Source: Mariniblastus sp. (GTDB lineage Bacteria; Planctomycetota; Planctomycetia; Pirellulales; Pirellulaceae). Taken from it: a stretch of 33,081 nt of DNA. Below, piece by piece: positions 1-8,478 of this stretch (the first letter of the stretch is position 1; each line of letters opens with the position of its first letter). Below the pieces are notes generated by a model. It was not told where the DNA came from and did not search any database. It saw only the letters and a program-made list of their open reading frames with translations. The position numbers were made by a program, and so were the translations under genes. Location: positions 1 through 33,081 of the forward strand of contig JABACA010000039.1 of NCBI GenBank assembly GCA_014237975.1, given 5' to 3'.

Positions 1-195
1 TTCAACCGGACTACTGTCTGCCTTTGAAATCAGGCTTGGCAGGTTCGATTCCGCAGTCGTATCAGATGATGGATTCATTTCCGTGATTGCGTCGGTCGGA
101 TTGATCTTGGCAACGGGTGTGGGTGTTTCATGACCTGCGGTTGCTGGATTGTCGCAGGCGTTCAGTTCAATAGGTTCGACAGGGTTTTTTAGCAT
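1..195 (-). CDS. Unrecognised protein, N-terminal 65 residues (runs off left edge)
   Basis: An open frame on the minus strand begins with ATG at 195-193 and stays open to the window edge, giving 65 codons with no stop. The visible part begins MLKNPVEPIELN and is rich in Pro, Thr, Ser, Asp and Glu (for example ETPTPVAKINPTDAITEMN). It has no hydrophobic segment, so it looks like a disordered acidic leader or linker rather than a folded domain or signal peptide. A weak GAAAG lies about 6 bases before the ATG. The other frames over this stretch are closed or much less protein-like. I do not recognise the family, and no function can be given from this fragment. The real start could differ, because no strong ribosome binding site is present. 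Confidence 0.5.
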   Translation of the reverse strand, partial: MLKNPVEPIELNACDNPATAGHETPTPVAKINPTDAITEMNPSSDTTAESNLPSLISKADSSPVE

Positions 196-948
196 GGTAT
201 CTTTCGTGGATATAAATACGCATCGTGATCGTAAGCCGATGAAAAAAATTCTGGCTTGCCATGCTGGCGGCGGACAGGTACGCACACTTAGCAATGAATC
301 ACGTCGCAGGATCATTTCGCAAATTCGCGACGCTGCTTCGATCACGTGATCATTTGAGCGATCCGGCTAAGGGTGTCGCGCAAATCGGTGAATCAATGAA
401 GACTTGCCGCTTTCAGAGCCGATTCCGCAATCTTGGTGCGGGGCTGCTGTAATTTTTCTTGTCAAATCGCCTTGGGATCGCATTGACAAAACACGCTTCC
501 AAGAAAAAAACCGTTTGCACCCTCTCAAGGGCCCAAAAACAAGCCGGTTTTTGGATCGCGTTGGCTCAAGAAGTGGCCAGCTTACTGGATGAGGGACGGA
601 ATCGATAGGCAGAAAAATATCAAAAACCAGTCATTATTTGGCATAATGATGCATTTCTGCCGATGGCTGGGATGATCCTGCCAGCCCTGGCAAGTCGCGT
701 CCGATTCCCGTAGAAACGGCCGCAAAGTCCTGTTTTCAGGTCTTTTTCTATCGAAATTGCCTTGCTGCTGACGCGGGAACGAGTGTTTTACCAGTTTATG
801 GTCCGGTAAATTTGTTGTTTTCTTGCCGTTTTCTTTTACAAAAGTAATTGCCCCCACGAACGGGTCAGATACATTAATCAGAAGATGTGGCCACCTAAAA
901 GTTTTCAAGTTCAGGCCACACAGACACTACTCAGTAAGGTTTTAGATT
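196..948. other. Gene-poor intergenic stretch of about 750 bp
   Basis: No frame here gives a convincing protein. The longest, on the minus strand at 582-908, starts at TTG and has an amino-acid make-up typical of non-coding translation. An 8-bp inverted repeat (533-540 with 547-554, 6-base loop) lies mid-way, but it is AT-rich and has no T tract on either side. A weak promoter-like pair, TTGCCC at 848-853 and TACATT at 870-875 with a 16-bp spacer, could drive the cold-shock gene and would leave a 5' leader of roughly 65-70 nt. The region probably also holds the promoter of the minus-strand gene at the left edge. Confidence 0.4.
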
Positions 949-949
949 A

Positions 950-1150
950 ATGGCTGAAGGCACAATCAAAAGATTGACGGACAAAGGATTTGGATTTATC
1001 GACACGGGTGGAAGCAAAGACTTGTTTTTTCACATGTCGGTACTGGAAGGCGTAAGTTACGATGAGCTTCGAGAAGGTCAAAGAGTAAATTACGAAGAAG
1101 GACATGGCCCTAAAGGTCCATGTGCTGAAAAAGTTACATCAGCAGAATAA
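950..1150 (+). CDS. Cold-shock-domain (CspA-like) nucleic-acid-binding protein
   Basis: This is a 66-residue single cold-shock (S1-like OB fold) domain, the usual length for the bacterial CspA family, which binds single-stranded RNA and DNA and acts as an RNA chaperone in the cytoplasm. The two nucleic-acid-binding motifs are clear: RNP1 as KGFGFI (about residues 12-17) and RNP2 as LFFHMS (about 25-30). The usual KWFN segment before RNP1 reads IKRLTD, so the surface aromatic pair normally found there is missing. Start ATG 950 is fixed by family length, and the upstream ribosome binding site is weak. The gene stands alone between a long intergenic region and a strong terminator, so it is probably monocistronic. 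Family assignment is firm; whether it is cold-induced cannot be told from the sequence. Confidence 0.95.
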   Translation: MAEGTIKRLTDKGFGFIDTGGSKDLFFHMSVLEGVSYDELREGQRVNYEEGHGPKGPCAEKVTSAE

Positions 1151-1152
1151 TC

Positions 1153-1168
1153 GATTGTTTCGACAATC
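1153..1168 (+). other. UUCG-loop hairpin just after the cold-shock gene
   Basis: A 6-bp stem (GATTGT with ACAATC) closes a TTCG tetraloop, two bases after the cold-shock stop codon and 15 bases before the main terminator hairpin. UUCG loops are unusually stable in RNA, although the usual C-G closing pair is replaced here by U-A. It may protect the 3' end of a small abundant mRNA or help RNA polymerase pause. Confidence 0.5.
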
Positions 1169-1183
1169 TTGATTACAAAAATT

Positions 1184-1210
1184 GCCGGCGATTTATCGCC
1201 GGCTTTTTTT
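1184..1210 (+). terminator. Intrinsic terminator of the cold-shock gene
   Basis: A perfect 8-bp GC-rich stem (GCCGGCGA at 1184-1191 with TCGCCGGC at 1196-1203) with loop TTTA is followed directly by seven T residues (1204-1210). This is a textbook Rho-independent terminator on the plus strand, 33 bases after the cold-shock stop codon. Confidence 0.9.
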
Positions 1211-1386
1211 ATACGGACGGGACCGGCGGTCCAGCGCATGCTCGGCAGATTTTTGTCGCTGGACATTCTTGCACCAGCCCAGTTTAATCTTTGCGGAATT
1301 CGAACACCTGACAGGTGAGTGACGACTTTCCTTGGGTTTGTGCTTTATTGTTGTGGATCATCATCAAACCTTTGGAGTCTTTGATT

Positions 1387-3102
1387 ATGAGAATTTCTCA
1401 ATCAATTTTTGCAAAACTGATTTACCTGGCCGTATCCCTTGGGGTGACTGGTATTGCATACAGTCAAACGGTCGACCGGGATGATCGTTTTCCGAATTTG
1501 GTGGAGCAACGGGCTGCCAAGCAATGGATCACCGATAGTGCATTCAAGGCCGATATCAAGTTCTTGGCGGACGACCTGTTGGAAGGACGAGGGCCCGGAA
1601 CCCGAGGTGATGAATTGGCGCAGCGCTACATTATCTCCCAGTTCGAACAAATTGGCTTGCAGCCTGGTTCTGCCGATGGAAGTTGGGTCCAAAAAGTACC
1701 GTTAGTGGGGGTTACGACCAAGCCGCCGAAATCGATTACATTCGAGCATGCGAACCAGGATTTGAAGCTGGAGAACTACGAAGACTATATCGTTACCAGT
1801 GGCCTGCCCAATGAAGTATCCGGATTTAAAGATGCCGACTTGGTGTTTGTCGGCTATGGCATGCAGGCCCCGGAATACGATTGGGACGACTTTAAGGATG
1901 TGGACGTGCGAGGCAAGGTCTTGTTGGTCATGAACAATGACCCGGCAGACAGGCCAGATATGTTTGCCGGCCGAACGCGGCTTTACTATGGACGTTGGGA
2001 CTACAAATATGCCAAGGCAGCCGAGCTGGGGGCGGCCGGTGTGTTCATCATTCACACCGCGCCATCGGCCGGTTATCCGTACCAGGTTGTTCAGACGTCG
2101 TGGACGGGCGAGCAAATGGCCTTGGGTGGCCCGCCTCAGGGTCGGTTGCCCATGGAGGGTTGGTTGACCGAGGAGGCCGCCAGCAAAGTCGTGGCTTTGG
2201 CGGGAAAAAACCTGGCTGAACTGCGGGCAGCTGCCGAGAAGCGGGACTTCCGACCGGTTCCACTCGATACCAAAGTATCCGTTGACTTGAAGTGCCAGGT
2301 GCGGCAGCGTGAAACGGGTAATGTGTTGGGCTTGCTTCAAGGGACGGATCCGGAGCTCAGCAAAGAGTGGGTTGTCTTTATGGCGCATCACGATCACATC
2401 GGCATGACGGCTGCCCGTGATGATACGACCGACAACATCTACAATGGCGCGGTTGACAATGCATCGGGAATGGGCATCCTGTTGTCGATCGCTCGCGCCG
2501 TGATGAGCTTGCCCGAATCAGATCGGCCTAAGCGCTCCATTCTGTTTGCAGCGGTCGGTGCCGAAGAACAGGGATTGTTGGGTTCTGAATTCATGGCCCG
2601 CAACCCGCCGGTGCCAGCCGGCTATTTGGCGACAGTCCTGAACATCGATGGCATCAACATCCTGGGGCGAACCGAGGACGTGGTAGTGATTGGTAAAGGC
2701 AAGTCGGATATGGATCAGATTATTGAGCGCCTCGCTCGATGGCAGAAAAGGGTAGTCGTGGGTGATCAGTTTCCCGATCGTGGCTACTATTACCGCTCCG
2801 ATCAATTCAGCTTGGCCAAAGTGGGTGTTCCGGGAGTTTATCTTGGCTCAGGTGTTCATGTCATCGGTAAACCGGAAGGTTGGGGCAAAGAGAAGATGCG
2901 GGAGTGGACCGAGAACATCTACCACCAAACCAGTGATGAATTCGACCCGGATTGGGACCTTGGAGGTGCGGTGGAAGATGCGCGGTTGCTGTTCTATGCC
3001 GGCTTGCAGGTTGCCAATCAGAAAAAGTTGCCCGCGTGGACTAAGGGGGATGAGTTTGAAGCGGCCCGTTTGCAGGCTATCGGCGAGCGAGACTCGAAGT
3101 AA
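1387..3102 (+). CDS. Exported M28-family zinc aminopeptidase with PA domain
   Basis: The 571-residue product begins with a signal peptide (MRISQSIFAKLIYLAVSLG, then a cleavage region near AYSQ), so it is exported. A protease-associated (PA) domain lies at about residues 150-250, inserted ahead of the catalytic half. The co-catalytic zinc set of family M28 is complete: H334 and D336 in AHHDHIG, D357 in VDNASG, E393/E394 in GAEEQGLLG, D421 in NIDG and H513 in YHQTSDE. M28 enzymes remove N-terminal residues from peptides, and this one probably does so in the periplasm. ATG 1387 is preferred over the in-frame GTG at 1315 because it has GGAG about 10 bases upstream and places the signal peptide at the N-terminus. 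It is convergent with the DUF4432 gene. Substrate preference cannot be read from the sequence. Confidence 0.9.
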   Translation: MRISQSIFAKLIYLAVSLGVTGIAYSQTVDRDDRFPNLVEQRAAKQWITDSAFKADIKFLADDLLEGRGPGTRGDELAQRYIISQFEQIGLQPGSADGSWVQKVPLVGVTTKPPKSITFEHANQDLKLENYEDYIVTSGLPNEVSGFKDADLVFVGYGMQAPEYDWDDFKDVDVRGKVLLVMNNDPADRPDMFAGRTRLYYGRWDYKYAKAAELGAAGVFIIHTAPSAGYPYQVVQTSWTGEQMALGGPPQGRLPMEGWLTEEAASKVVALAGKNLAELRAAAEKRDFRPVPLDTKVSVDLKCQVRQRETGNVLGLLQGTDPELSKEWVVFMAHHDHIGMTAARDDTTDNIYNGAVDNASGMGILLSIARAVMSLPESDRPKRSILFAAVGAEEQGLLGSEFMARNPPVPAGYLATVLNIDGINILGRTEDVVVIGKGKSDMDQIIERLARWQKRVVVGDQFPDRGYYYRSDQFSLAKVGVPGVYLGSGVHVIGKPEGWGKEKMREWTENIYHQTSDEFDPDWDLGGAVEDARLLFYAGLQVANQKKLPAWTKGDEFEAARLQAIGERDSK

Positions 3103-3177
3103 CCGATTCAACTCAGCCAATCAGATCGATTAAGCCGTTTTGAACAGGATTTGTCGAAACGCGGGTAGAACGTTTTT

Positions 3178-4470
3178 TCATTTGGGTGTTTCTTCCTGTT
3201 CTGTTCGGGGCGGGTTTTGCGAGACCGACGGTTGTCGGTTGGCCTGGATGGATTTGACCCGTTGTTCGAAATTTTCGACGGCGGCCCGGTCCTTGAGAAC
3301 CTCAATGTCCAGAGCAAAGCGAACGTGCTGGTCGGCAGCCAGTTTGGGCACCCGCCCTTCGACCCGTTCTACCGAGCGGTTGTACGGGTAGCCGGTTCCC
3401 GGTTCGAGTCCCGTCACATAGCCATCGGCCTCGGTATCCGTGTTTTTCCAAAGGGTAAAGTATGGCAAGGTCCCGGTGGCGTACTGGATGCCGGCTCCCT
3501 GGCTGCCATCGGCGTTTTTCAGCATGACGGCCGTTTGCCCGGTCGCATTGGAATGCAATCTCGCGCAGTACACCTGTTCCCCGTAGTCGCGGGTTGGGCC
3601 GAGATAGGTGGCATAAGTCGAAAGATCCTTGGCGGCGTAGGCATCAAACGGGGCCAGCGTCTTGATCGGTGCCACGAAGGTAGCACCCTTTTCCAGCAGC
3701 GGACGTCCGAAATTGGTATGGTAGATCACCTGGTATTCCTGGGAGTATTCGCTCTTGTTGACCAGCAAGTCGTTGATCTGGATCGAATGGCTGCCCGGAA
3801 CCGTGGAAACCTCGGTCCATAAATCGAACTGGGAAAACTTGAACATCCGTTCGCTGACTTTACCGCGCACCCGAATCCGGTGGGGTGGCTTGGAGTCGAC
3901 CGCAACCGAGACATCGTGTGCCGGGATATTCCCGATTCGGCCATGCAGGGTCAGCATTTTTCCATCGTCTTCGCCCGGGTGCCCGGCAAAGGCCACACCA
4001 CAGCGCACCATCAACTCATTAAACCCTGTCAGCCAACCGAGACCGCCATGATCGTTCAGATCGATATGTTGGGGATGGACCATTTGCTTGACGGGCGATT
4101 GCCAACCGAGTTCCAGGTCTCCACTGACCACGTTGTAGATGCTCATCCCGCGGGTGGGGATGATCGTGAATCGAATCGCGCCATTATTGACCTCGATCAA
4201 CTGAACACCCTCCTGCATCCCGCCATGCAGGGTCTGCTTGAGAACCCACCAGTTGTGGTCGGCAGGGAAACCGGACCGGGGCTTCAGGGGAACGCCGTCC
4301 GTTTCTGTCTGGAGATCGAACGTGAACGGAGCGCCGTTGGGCCGCTGGCCCTCTCGGGGGACGTCATCCCAGGTGAGAGGATCAGTCGCTGGTTCCTGGG
4401 CTACGGCAGAGGTCGGTACCATTGCTGTTAGCGCCAACATACAGATGAATAATGGGAGTGTGATTCTCAT
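3178..4470 (-). CDS. Exported DUF4432 (aldose-1-epimerase-like) protein
   Basis: The 430-residue protein has a signal peptide (MRITLPLFICMLALTAMVP, cleavage near AVAQ). The rest resembles the DUF4432 branch of the galactose-mutarotase superfamily, a large beta-sandwich that binds sugars. Segments that look typical are IIPTRGMSIYNV, HGGLGWLTGFNELMVRCG and LHGRIGN. It is the last gene of a minus-strand set with a ribose-type ABC importer, 65 bp after the permease stop, so a role in handling or anomerising the imported sugar outside the cytoplasm is a reasonable inference. The last 40 residues are polar and probably disordered. The start ATG has a weak GGAA about 9 bases upstream. Enzyme activity is not proven for most of this family, so only the family name is firm. 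Confidence 0.8.
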   Translation of the reverse strand: MRITLPLFICMLALTAMVPTSAVAQEPATDPLTWDDVPREGQRPNGAPFTFDLQTETDGVPLKPRSGFPADHNWWVLKQTLHGGMQEGVQLIEVNNGAIRFTIIPTRGMSIYNVVSGDLELGWQSPVKQMVHPQHIDLNDHGGLGWLTGFNELMVRCGVAFAGHPGEDDGKMLTLHGRIGNIPAHDVSVAVDSKPPHRIRVRGKVSERMFKFSQFDLWTEVSTVPGSHSIQINDLLVNKSEYSQEYQVIYHTNFGRPLLEKGATFVAPIKTLAPFDAYAAKDLSTYATYLGPTRDYGEQVYCARLHSNATGQTAVMLKNADGSQGAGIQYATGTLPYFTLWKNTDTEADGYVTGLEPGTGYPYNRSVERVEGRVPKLAADQHVRFALDIEVLKDRAAVENFEQRVKSIQANRQPSVSQNPPRTEQEETPK

Positions 4471-4512
4471 GATATTTTTCCAGTGACCTGTTTTCGACGT
4501 TGAATGGTTTTA

Positions 4513-4528
4513 GACGGCTTGATCCGTC
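4513..4528 (-). promoter_or_regulatory. Small hairpin between permease and DUF4432 genes
   Basis: A 5-bp stem (GACGG with CCGTC, 6-base loop) lies in the 65-bp gap just after the permease stop codon. It has no T tract on the minus strand, so it is more likely an mRNA-stability or partial-attenuation element than a terminator. Support is weak, because such short stems occur by chance. Confidence 0.25.
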
Positions 4529-4535
4529 GCAGTAT

Positions 4536-5879
4536 TTAATTGTTGAATACGGACCTGATCTCTTTCCAACTGACTTCACCTTTTTTGATCCGATCCAGCA
4601 GGACGGCCAGTACGATGACGGACCCCAAAACAATCATCTGGGTTTTGTCGTCCATATGAACCAGGTTCATGCCATTTTGGATCACGCCAATGATGAAGGC
4701 TCCAATCAAAGTGCCGAGAATTTTCCCTTGCCCGCCCATCAGGCTTGTGCCACCCACCACGACCGCAGCAATCACGGTTAGTTCATCCATCATCCCATAA
4801 CTTGCTTTGGCGCTCCTGAGCTGGGAACAGACGATGACCCCACCCAGTCCAGCCAACAGACCACATACCGTGTACACGATCAACAGAATCCGTTTGACTC
4901 GCACCCCGGACAGTCTGGCCGCCTCTTCGTTTCCACCGACCGCATAAATCTGGCGTCCCAACGTGGTGCGACTCATCACAAAGTAGGCAATGGCATAGAG
5001 CGAAAACATCAACCATACGGAGATCGGGACTCCGAACAGATAGCCCTTGCCAAGCATGTCAAAGGATACGGGAATTTCATGAATGGTTCGTTGGTCGGAC
5101 AGTACATTGGCAATGCCTCGTATCAACAGCATCATGGCTAATGTGACAATAAACGGGGGCAGCCGAAAAGCGGCGATCAACAGTCCGGTGAACAAGCCGA
5201 CCAGCGCGCATACTAAAATGCCGGCCAGTCCACTACACCACAAACCGAATAGATCTGCCTCCTTGCCACCAAAACAGTCACGAATCATGACGCCCGTTAC
5301 CACGGCCGAAAGGGCAATCAGGCTGCCGACCGACAGGTCGATGCCGGCTGTGATAATCACCATCGTCATTCCGATGGCAATAATGGCAATGATGGTAATG
5401 CGCTGGGCGATGGTAACCAGGTTGTCCGGCATCAGGAAATTGGGCCAACGGTAACTGGCAGGTTTGATTTTTTGGGCGGAAGACTCAGCGACAGGGTCCC
5501 ATTTGGCGGAGGCAGCGGTGCAGGCAATCACATCAGCGGGGTGCCCTGATACGGTGGCTTGTTTCAGCGCCAAACTGACCTGTCTCGGCCCCGATTGCAC
5601 CACTGCAATCACCGAGTGGCGTTTGGCTAATTCCTGTTCGATTGACTGGGCAAACTCGACATCCAATTTGCCCTGGGGCGTAGCGATCAGGACATTGCGG
5701 GGTGATTCAATCCGGTTGATCGACTGGGCGACCTCTCTGCCGGCAGCAGCTCCCACCAACTGCTGATGGTCGACCGTCACCATGCTCAGGATAATCATCA
5801 GGAACAACAACACAAAGATCATGCCGTAGTCGTTTACGAATTGGCGCCAATTCGAGATGTGTTTTGAGGGTTGTTTCAT
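4536..5879 (-). CDS. Ribose-type ABC importer permease with inserted periplasmic domain
   Basis: The 447-residue protein is an inner-membrane permease of the RbsC/XylH/MglC family (BPD_transp_2), which passes a monosaccharide or related compound through the membrane using energy from the paired ATPase. The hallmark GMTMVIITAGIDLSVGS is present at about residues 170-186, and the C-terminal half holds the remaining membrane helices. Family members are usually about 320-350 residues; here about 105 extra residues (roughly 38-143) sit between TM1 (about 19-36) and the conserved FLMPDNLVTIAQR. The insert has a beta-alpha-beta-alpha pattern (VLIATPQ, a helix, VIAVVQSGP, a helix, ADVIACTAA), like part of a periplasmic sugar-binding lobe. 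The ATG follows the ATPase stop by 6 bases, so the genes are translationally coupled. The transported sugar is unknown. Confidence 0.92.
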   Translation of the reverse strand: MKQPSKHISNWRQFVNDYGMIFVLLFLMIILSMVTVDHQQLVGAAAGREVAQSINRIESPRNVLIATPQGKLDVEFAQSIEQELAKRHSVIAVVQSGPRQVSLALKQATVSGHPADVIACTAASAKWDPVAESSAQKIKPASYRWPNFLMPDNLVTIAQRITIIAIIAIGMTMVIITAGIDLSVGSLIALSAVVTGVMIRDCFGGKEADLFGLWCSGLAGILVCALVGLFTGLLIAAFRLPPFIVTLAMMLLIRGIANVLSDQRTIHEIPVSFDMLGKGYLFGVPISVWLMFSLYAIAYFVMSRTTLGRQIYAVGGNEEAARLSGVRVKRILLIVYTVCGLLAGLGGVIVCSQLRSAKASYGMMDELTVIAAVVVGGTSLMGGQGKILGTLIGAFIIGVIQNGMNLVHMDDKTQMIVLGSVIVLAVLLDRIKKGEVSWKEIRSVFNN

Positions 5880-5885
5880 GGTCGA

Positions 5886-7382
5886 CTAACCTGCTGCCAA
5901 CTCCATGACTTGCTGCTGGGTCGCACGGCGAGGATCGGTGATTTCACCCGTAATGCGTCCCTGTTGCATGACCAGCACACGGTCCGAGATGCCGAGTACT
6001 TCTGGCAGTTCGGAGCTGATCATGATGATGGCCATTCCCTGTTCGACGAGTTCATTCAATAGCTTGTAGATTTCATACTTGGCCCCCACGTCAATCCCGC
6101 GAGTTGGCTCATCCACGATGATCAGTCTGCAACGACGCTGAAGCCACTTGGCGAGGACCAGTTTTTGCTGATTGCCACCACTGAGTTGACCAGCCAATTG
6201 TGAGCCGGATACCATTTTAATCTGCAGTGTTTCGGCGTAATGTGCCAGCGAGAGGCGCTCGGTTCCTGTTTTCACAATGCCATACCGCGAAAGCCGGTCG
6301 AGGTTAGGCAGGCTAAAATTTTGTTGGATCGTTTGGTCGGTGATCAGTCCCTGGTTCTTGCGATCCTCCGTCAACAAACAGACCCCGGCACGAATCGCGT
6401 CGCGCGGTGAGTGGAATCTCACTTCCTGGCCGTCGAGCAGCAACCGGCCGGAATCAGGTGGAACGGCCCCAGCGAGCAAGTGCGCCAACTCGGTCCGGCC
6501 CGCGCCCATCAACCCTGTGATGCCCAGAATCTCACCGGCCGCAACGGTGAAGCTGACGTCAACGACCCTGTCGGACCAGTTTAGCCGCTCCACTGACAAC
6601 AAGGTTGAACCTGGCACCTGTGGTTGTTTTGGAAATTCATCTTCGATTGGGCGACCCACCATCAACTCGATCAGGTCGCGGCGGTTGGTCGAGTGAATAT
6701 TGCGCTGGCCAACGACTTTCCCGTCCCGCAGAACGACGACGCGGTCGGTCAGTTCCAGGATTTCATTCAGTCGGTGGCTGACATAGATAATACCAATTCC
6801 GCGCGACTTCAACTCGCGAACCACATCATGCAACCGTTGAACTTCCCGAGGGGTCAAGGTTGCTGTTGGCTCATCCATCACGACAATTTTTACGTCCGTT
6901 ACGAGTACCTTGGCAATTTCAACTAGTTGTTGTTCGGCAATGCTCAAAGCGGCAACCGGGGTGTCGGGATGGATGTCGGCTCCCAGGCGGTCAAACAGCT
7001 CGCGCGTGGTCTTACGTTCGTCCTGTGAACGGATAAGTCCAAACGAATGGGAAGCGCGGCCCAGAAACAGGTTCTCCCGAACGGTCAGGAATGGAATCAG
7101 GTTGAATTCCTGATAGATGATCCCGATCCCGTGTTGTTGGGATACCAGGGGGCACGTCAGCCGGACCGGGTTGCCTTCGATCTCCATGTGCCCTTGATCT
7201 GGCTGATTGGCACCGCCCAGTGTCTTGATCAATGTACTTTTTCCAGCACCATTCTCACCAATGATGGCCAGCACCTCCCCGGCGAACAGGTTGACCGAGA
7301 CATCAGTCAGCGCCTGGATACCAGGAAACGACTTCGAAATATTGCTCATCCTGAGGAGTGGAGTGATATTCGTTTTCGACAT
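5886..7382 (-). CDS. Sugar ABC importer ATPase, two-domain RbsA/MglA/XylG type
   Basis: The 498-residue protein contains two ATP-binding cassettes in tandem, the normal arrangement for carbohydrate uptake class 2 importers. Domain 1 has Walker A GENGAGKST (residues 42-50), a signature LSIAEQQ and Walker B VVMDEPTATL. Domain 2 has a degenerate Walker A (GLMGAGRTE), an intact signature LSGGNQQK and Walker B IIVDEPTRGID. The asymmetry, with only the first P-loop normal, is usual in this family. It energises the permease encoded 6 bases downstream. Its ATG lies 32 bases after the stop of the binding-protein gene, so all three belong to one operon. Family call is firm; the substrate cannot be read from the ATPase. 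Confidence 0.95.
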   Translation of the reverse strand: MSKTNITPLLRMSNISKSFPGIQALTDVSVNLFAGEVLAIIGENGAGKSTLIKTLGGANQPDQGHMEIEGNPVRLTCPLVSQQHGIGIIYQEFNLIPFLTVRENLFLGRASHSFGLIRSQDERKTTRELFDRLGADIHPDTPVAALSIAEQQLVEIAKVLVTDVKIVVMDEPTATLTPREVQRLHDVVRELKSRGIGIIYVSHRLNEILELTDRVVVLRDGKVVGQRNIHSTNRRDLIELMVGRPIEDEFPKQPQVPGSTLLSVERLNWSDRVVDVSFTVAAGEILGITGLMGAGRTELAHLLAGAVPPDSGRLLLDGQEVRFHSPRDAIRAGVCLLTEDRKNQGLITDQTIQQNFSLPNLDRLSRYGIVKTGTERLSLAHYAETLQIKMVSGSQLAGQLSGGNQQKLVLAKWLQRRCRLIIVDEPTRGIDVGAKYEIYKLLNELVEQGMAIIMISSELPEVLGISDRVLVMQQGRITGEITDPRRATQQQVMELAAG

Positions 7383-7414
7383 GGACCGTCTACAACTGGA
7401 CAGGAATAAACGGG

Positions 7415-8392
7415 TTACTCTTCACTCAGTTCGGCATCGGCCTTGGCATCCGCCTGGAAATAGAGTTCGGGCGGGATCAGATGAGTGGGGTTAATCTTAT
7501 CACCGGCAAAGTATTTTTTTATGTACATGGCGCTATACTGGCCCATCAGTTTAGGGAATTGAATGGGATCGGCATAAATCCGGCCGTCGCGAATAGCAAG
7601 CTTGCCAATTTTTTGACCATCGAAACCGATGACTTTAATCTGGTCCTGCAGTTTTTCTTCCTCGATCGCGGCGACGGCTCCCAATGCTGCAGGGTCGTTG
7701 ATGGCAAAGATGCCCACCAGGTCGCGGTTCGCTTTTAATGCATCTTTGGTCTGTTTTTGGCTGGCTGATTCTTCTGCTTTACTTGGCAGCTGCGCGACGA
7801 TTTTGATCTGGGCATTTTCATTTCCAGGTTTCTGATTGTGACGATCGATCACTTCCTTGAAACCTTCAACCCGCTGTTGACACGATTCGGCCTGTTCATA
7901 ATCCAGGACCAGGATGTTTCCGCCTTTAGCATCCAGCGCTTGGATCATGGCATCACCCGCCAACCGCCCGCCGGCCAAATTGTCGGTGGCCACGTGGTTT
8001 TCAATTTTGACATCGGGGTCCAGACAGGCGGTGTCGGCTGTAAAGACCGGAATGCCGGCCTCGTTGGCATCACGGATAGGCGCTCCAACGGCATTGGCAT
8101 TGCAGGGTGTGATTAACAGTGCGTCAAACTTTTGAACCACCAGGTCCTTGATCTGTTTAGCCTGTTTGTCAGCGCTGTTATCACCTCCAAACGTCGTGAC
8201 TTCGAACGAATCGCCCAGCTCCTTTTGGGCTGCCTCGGCCAAGTCCAAAAAAAACGGATTCACGGTGGTTTGCACAAGGATGCCAACTTTCTTCTTGGCT
8301 GTCTCTGACGAAGCGTTCTGCTTGTCAGATGTTCCACAACCCAAAACAAAAACCAAGCACATCATTATGCCAAATTGAAGCATCTGACGCAT
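7415..8392 (-). CDS. Sugar ABC importer substrate-binding lipoprotein (RbsB-like)
   Basis: This is a periplasmic-binding protein of the ribose/galactose type (Peripla_BP_4), 325 residues from the preferred start. The N-terminus MRQMLQFGIMMCLVFVLGC ends in a lipobox, so Cys19 should be lipidated and anchor the protein in a membrane. Typical segments follow: VGILVQTTVNPFF, FDALLITPCNANAV, GIPVFTADTACL, HVATDNLAGGRLAGD, IFAINDPAALGA and IKVIGFDGQ. The frame is open upstream as far as 8668, but ATG 8392 has GGGA 9 bases upstream and gives a normal lipoprotein signal; ATGs at 8407, 8416 and 8419 are alternatives. It is the first gene of the importer operon, and its promoter region is shared with the divergent DUF1553 gene. 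The family usually binds pentoses, hexoses or related ligands; the exact ligand is unknown. Confidence 0.93.
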   Translation of the reverse strand: MRQMLQFGIMMCLVFVLGCGTSDKQNASSETAKKKVGILVQTTVNPFFLDLAEAAQKELGDSFEVTTFGGDNSADKQAKQIKDLVVQKFDALLITPCNANAVGAPIRDANEAGIPVFTADTACLDPDVKIENHVATDNLAGGRLAGDAMIQALDAKGGNILVLDYEQAESCQQRVEGFKEVIDRHNQKPGNENAQIKIVAQLPSKAEESASQKQTKDALKANRDLVGIFAINDPAALGAVAAIEEEKLQDQIKVIGFDGQKIGKLAIRDGRIYADPIQFPKLMGQYSAMYIKKYFAGDKINPTHLIPPELYFQADAKADAELSEE

Positions 8393-8478
8393 GTGTCCAT
8401 ATCCCATAAACTTCATCATGAAAAAGTACTTGCGTATCCTAACATAGAATACGGCCCGCTTCACTTGTTCTAAAAAAC

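Noticed and set aside
38..55. tRNA T-arm-like GGTTCGATTCC
   Set aside because: The flanking bases do not form the 5-bp T-stem and no other tRNA arms surround it; it lies within the coding frame of the minus-strand gene at the left edge.
533..554. AT-rich 8-bp inverted repeat as a terminator
   Set aside because: The stem is mostly A-T pairs, there is no T tract on either strand, and no gene ends nearby.
582..908. Minus-strand open frame of 108 codons in the left intergenic region
   Set aside because: TTG start without ribosome binding site, irregular composition, no domain or signal features.
1702..2397. Minus-strand open frame of 231 codons
   Set aside because: Lies wholly inside the M28 peptidase gene, whose active-site motifs and signal peptide are complete; this is an antisense shadow.
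3217..4431. Two plus-strand open frames (201 and 183 codons) opposite the DUF4432 gene
   Set aside because: Antisense shadows of a clear signal-peptide-bearing protein; no domain pattern.
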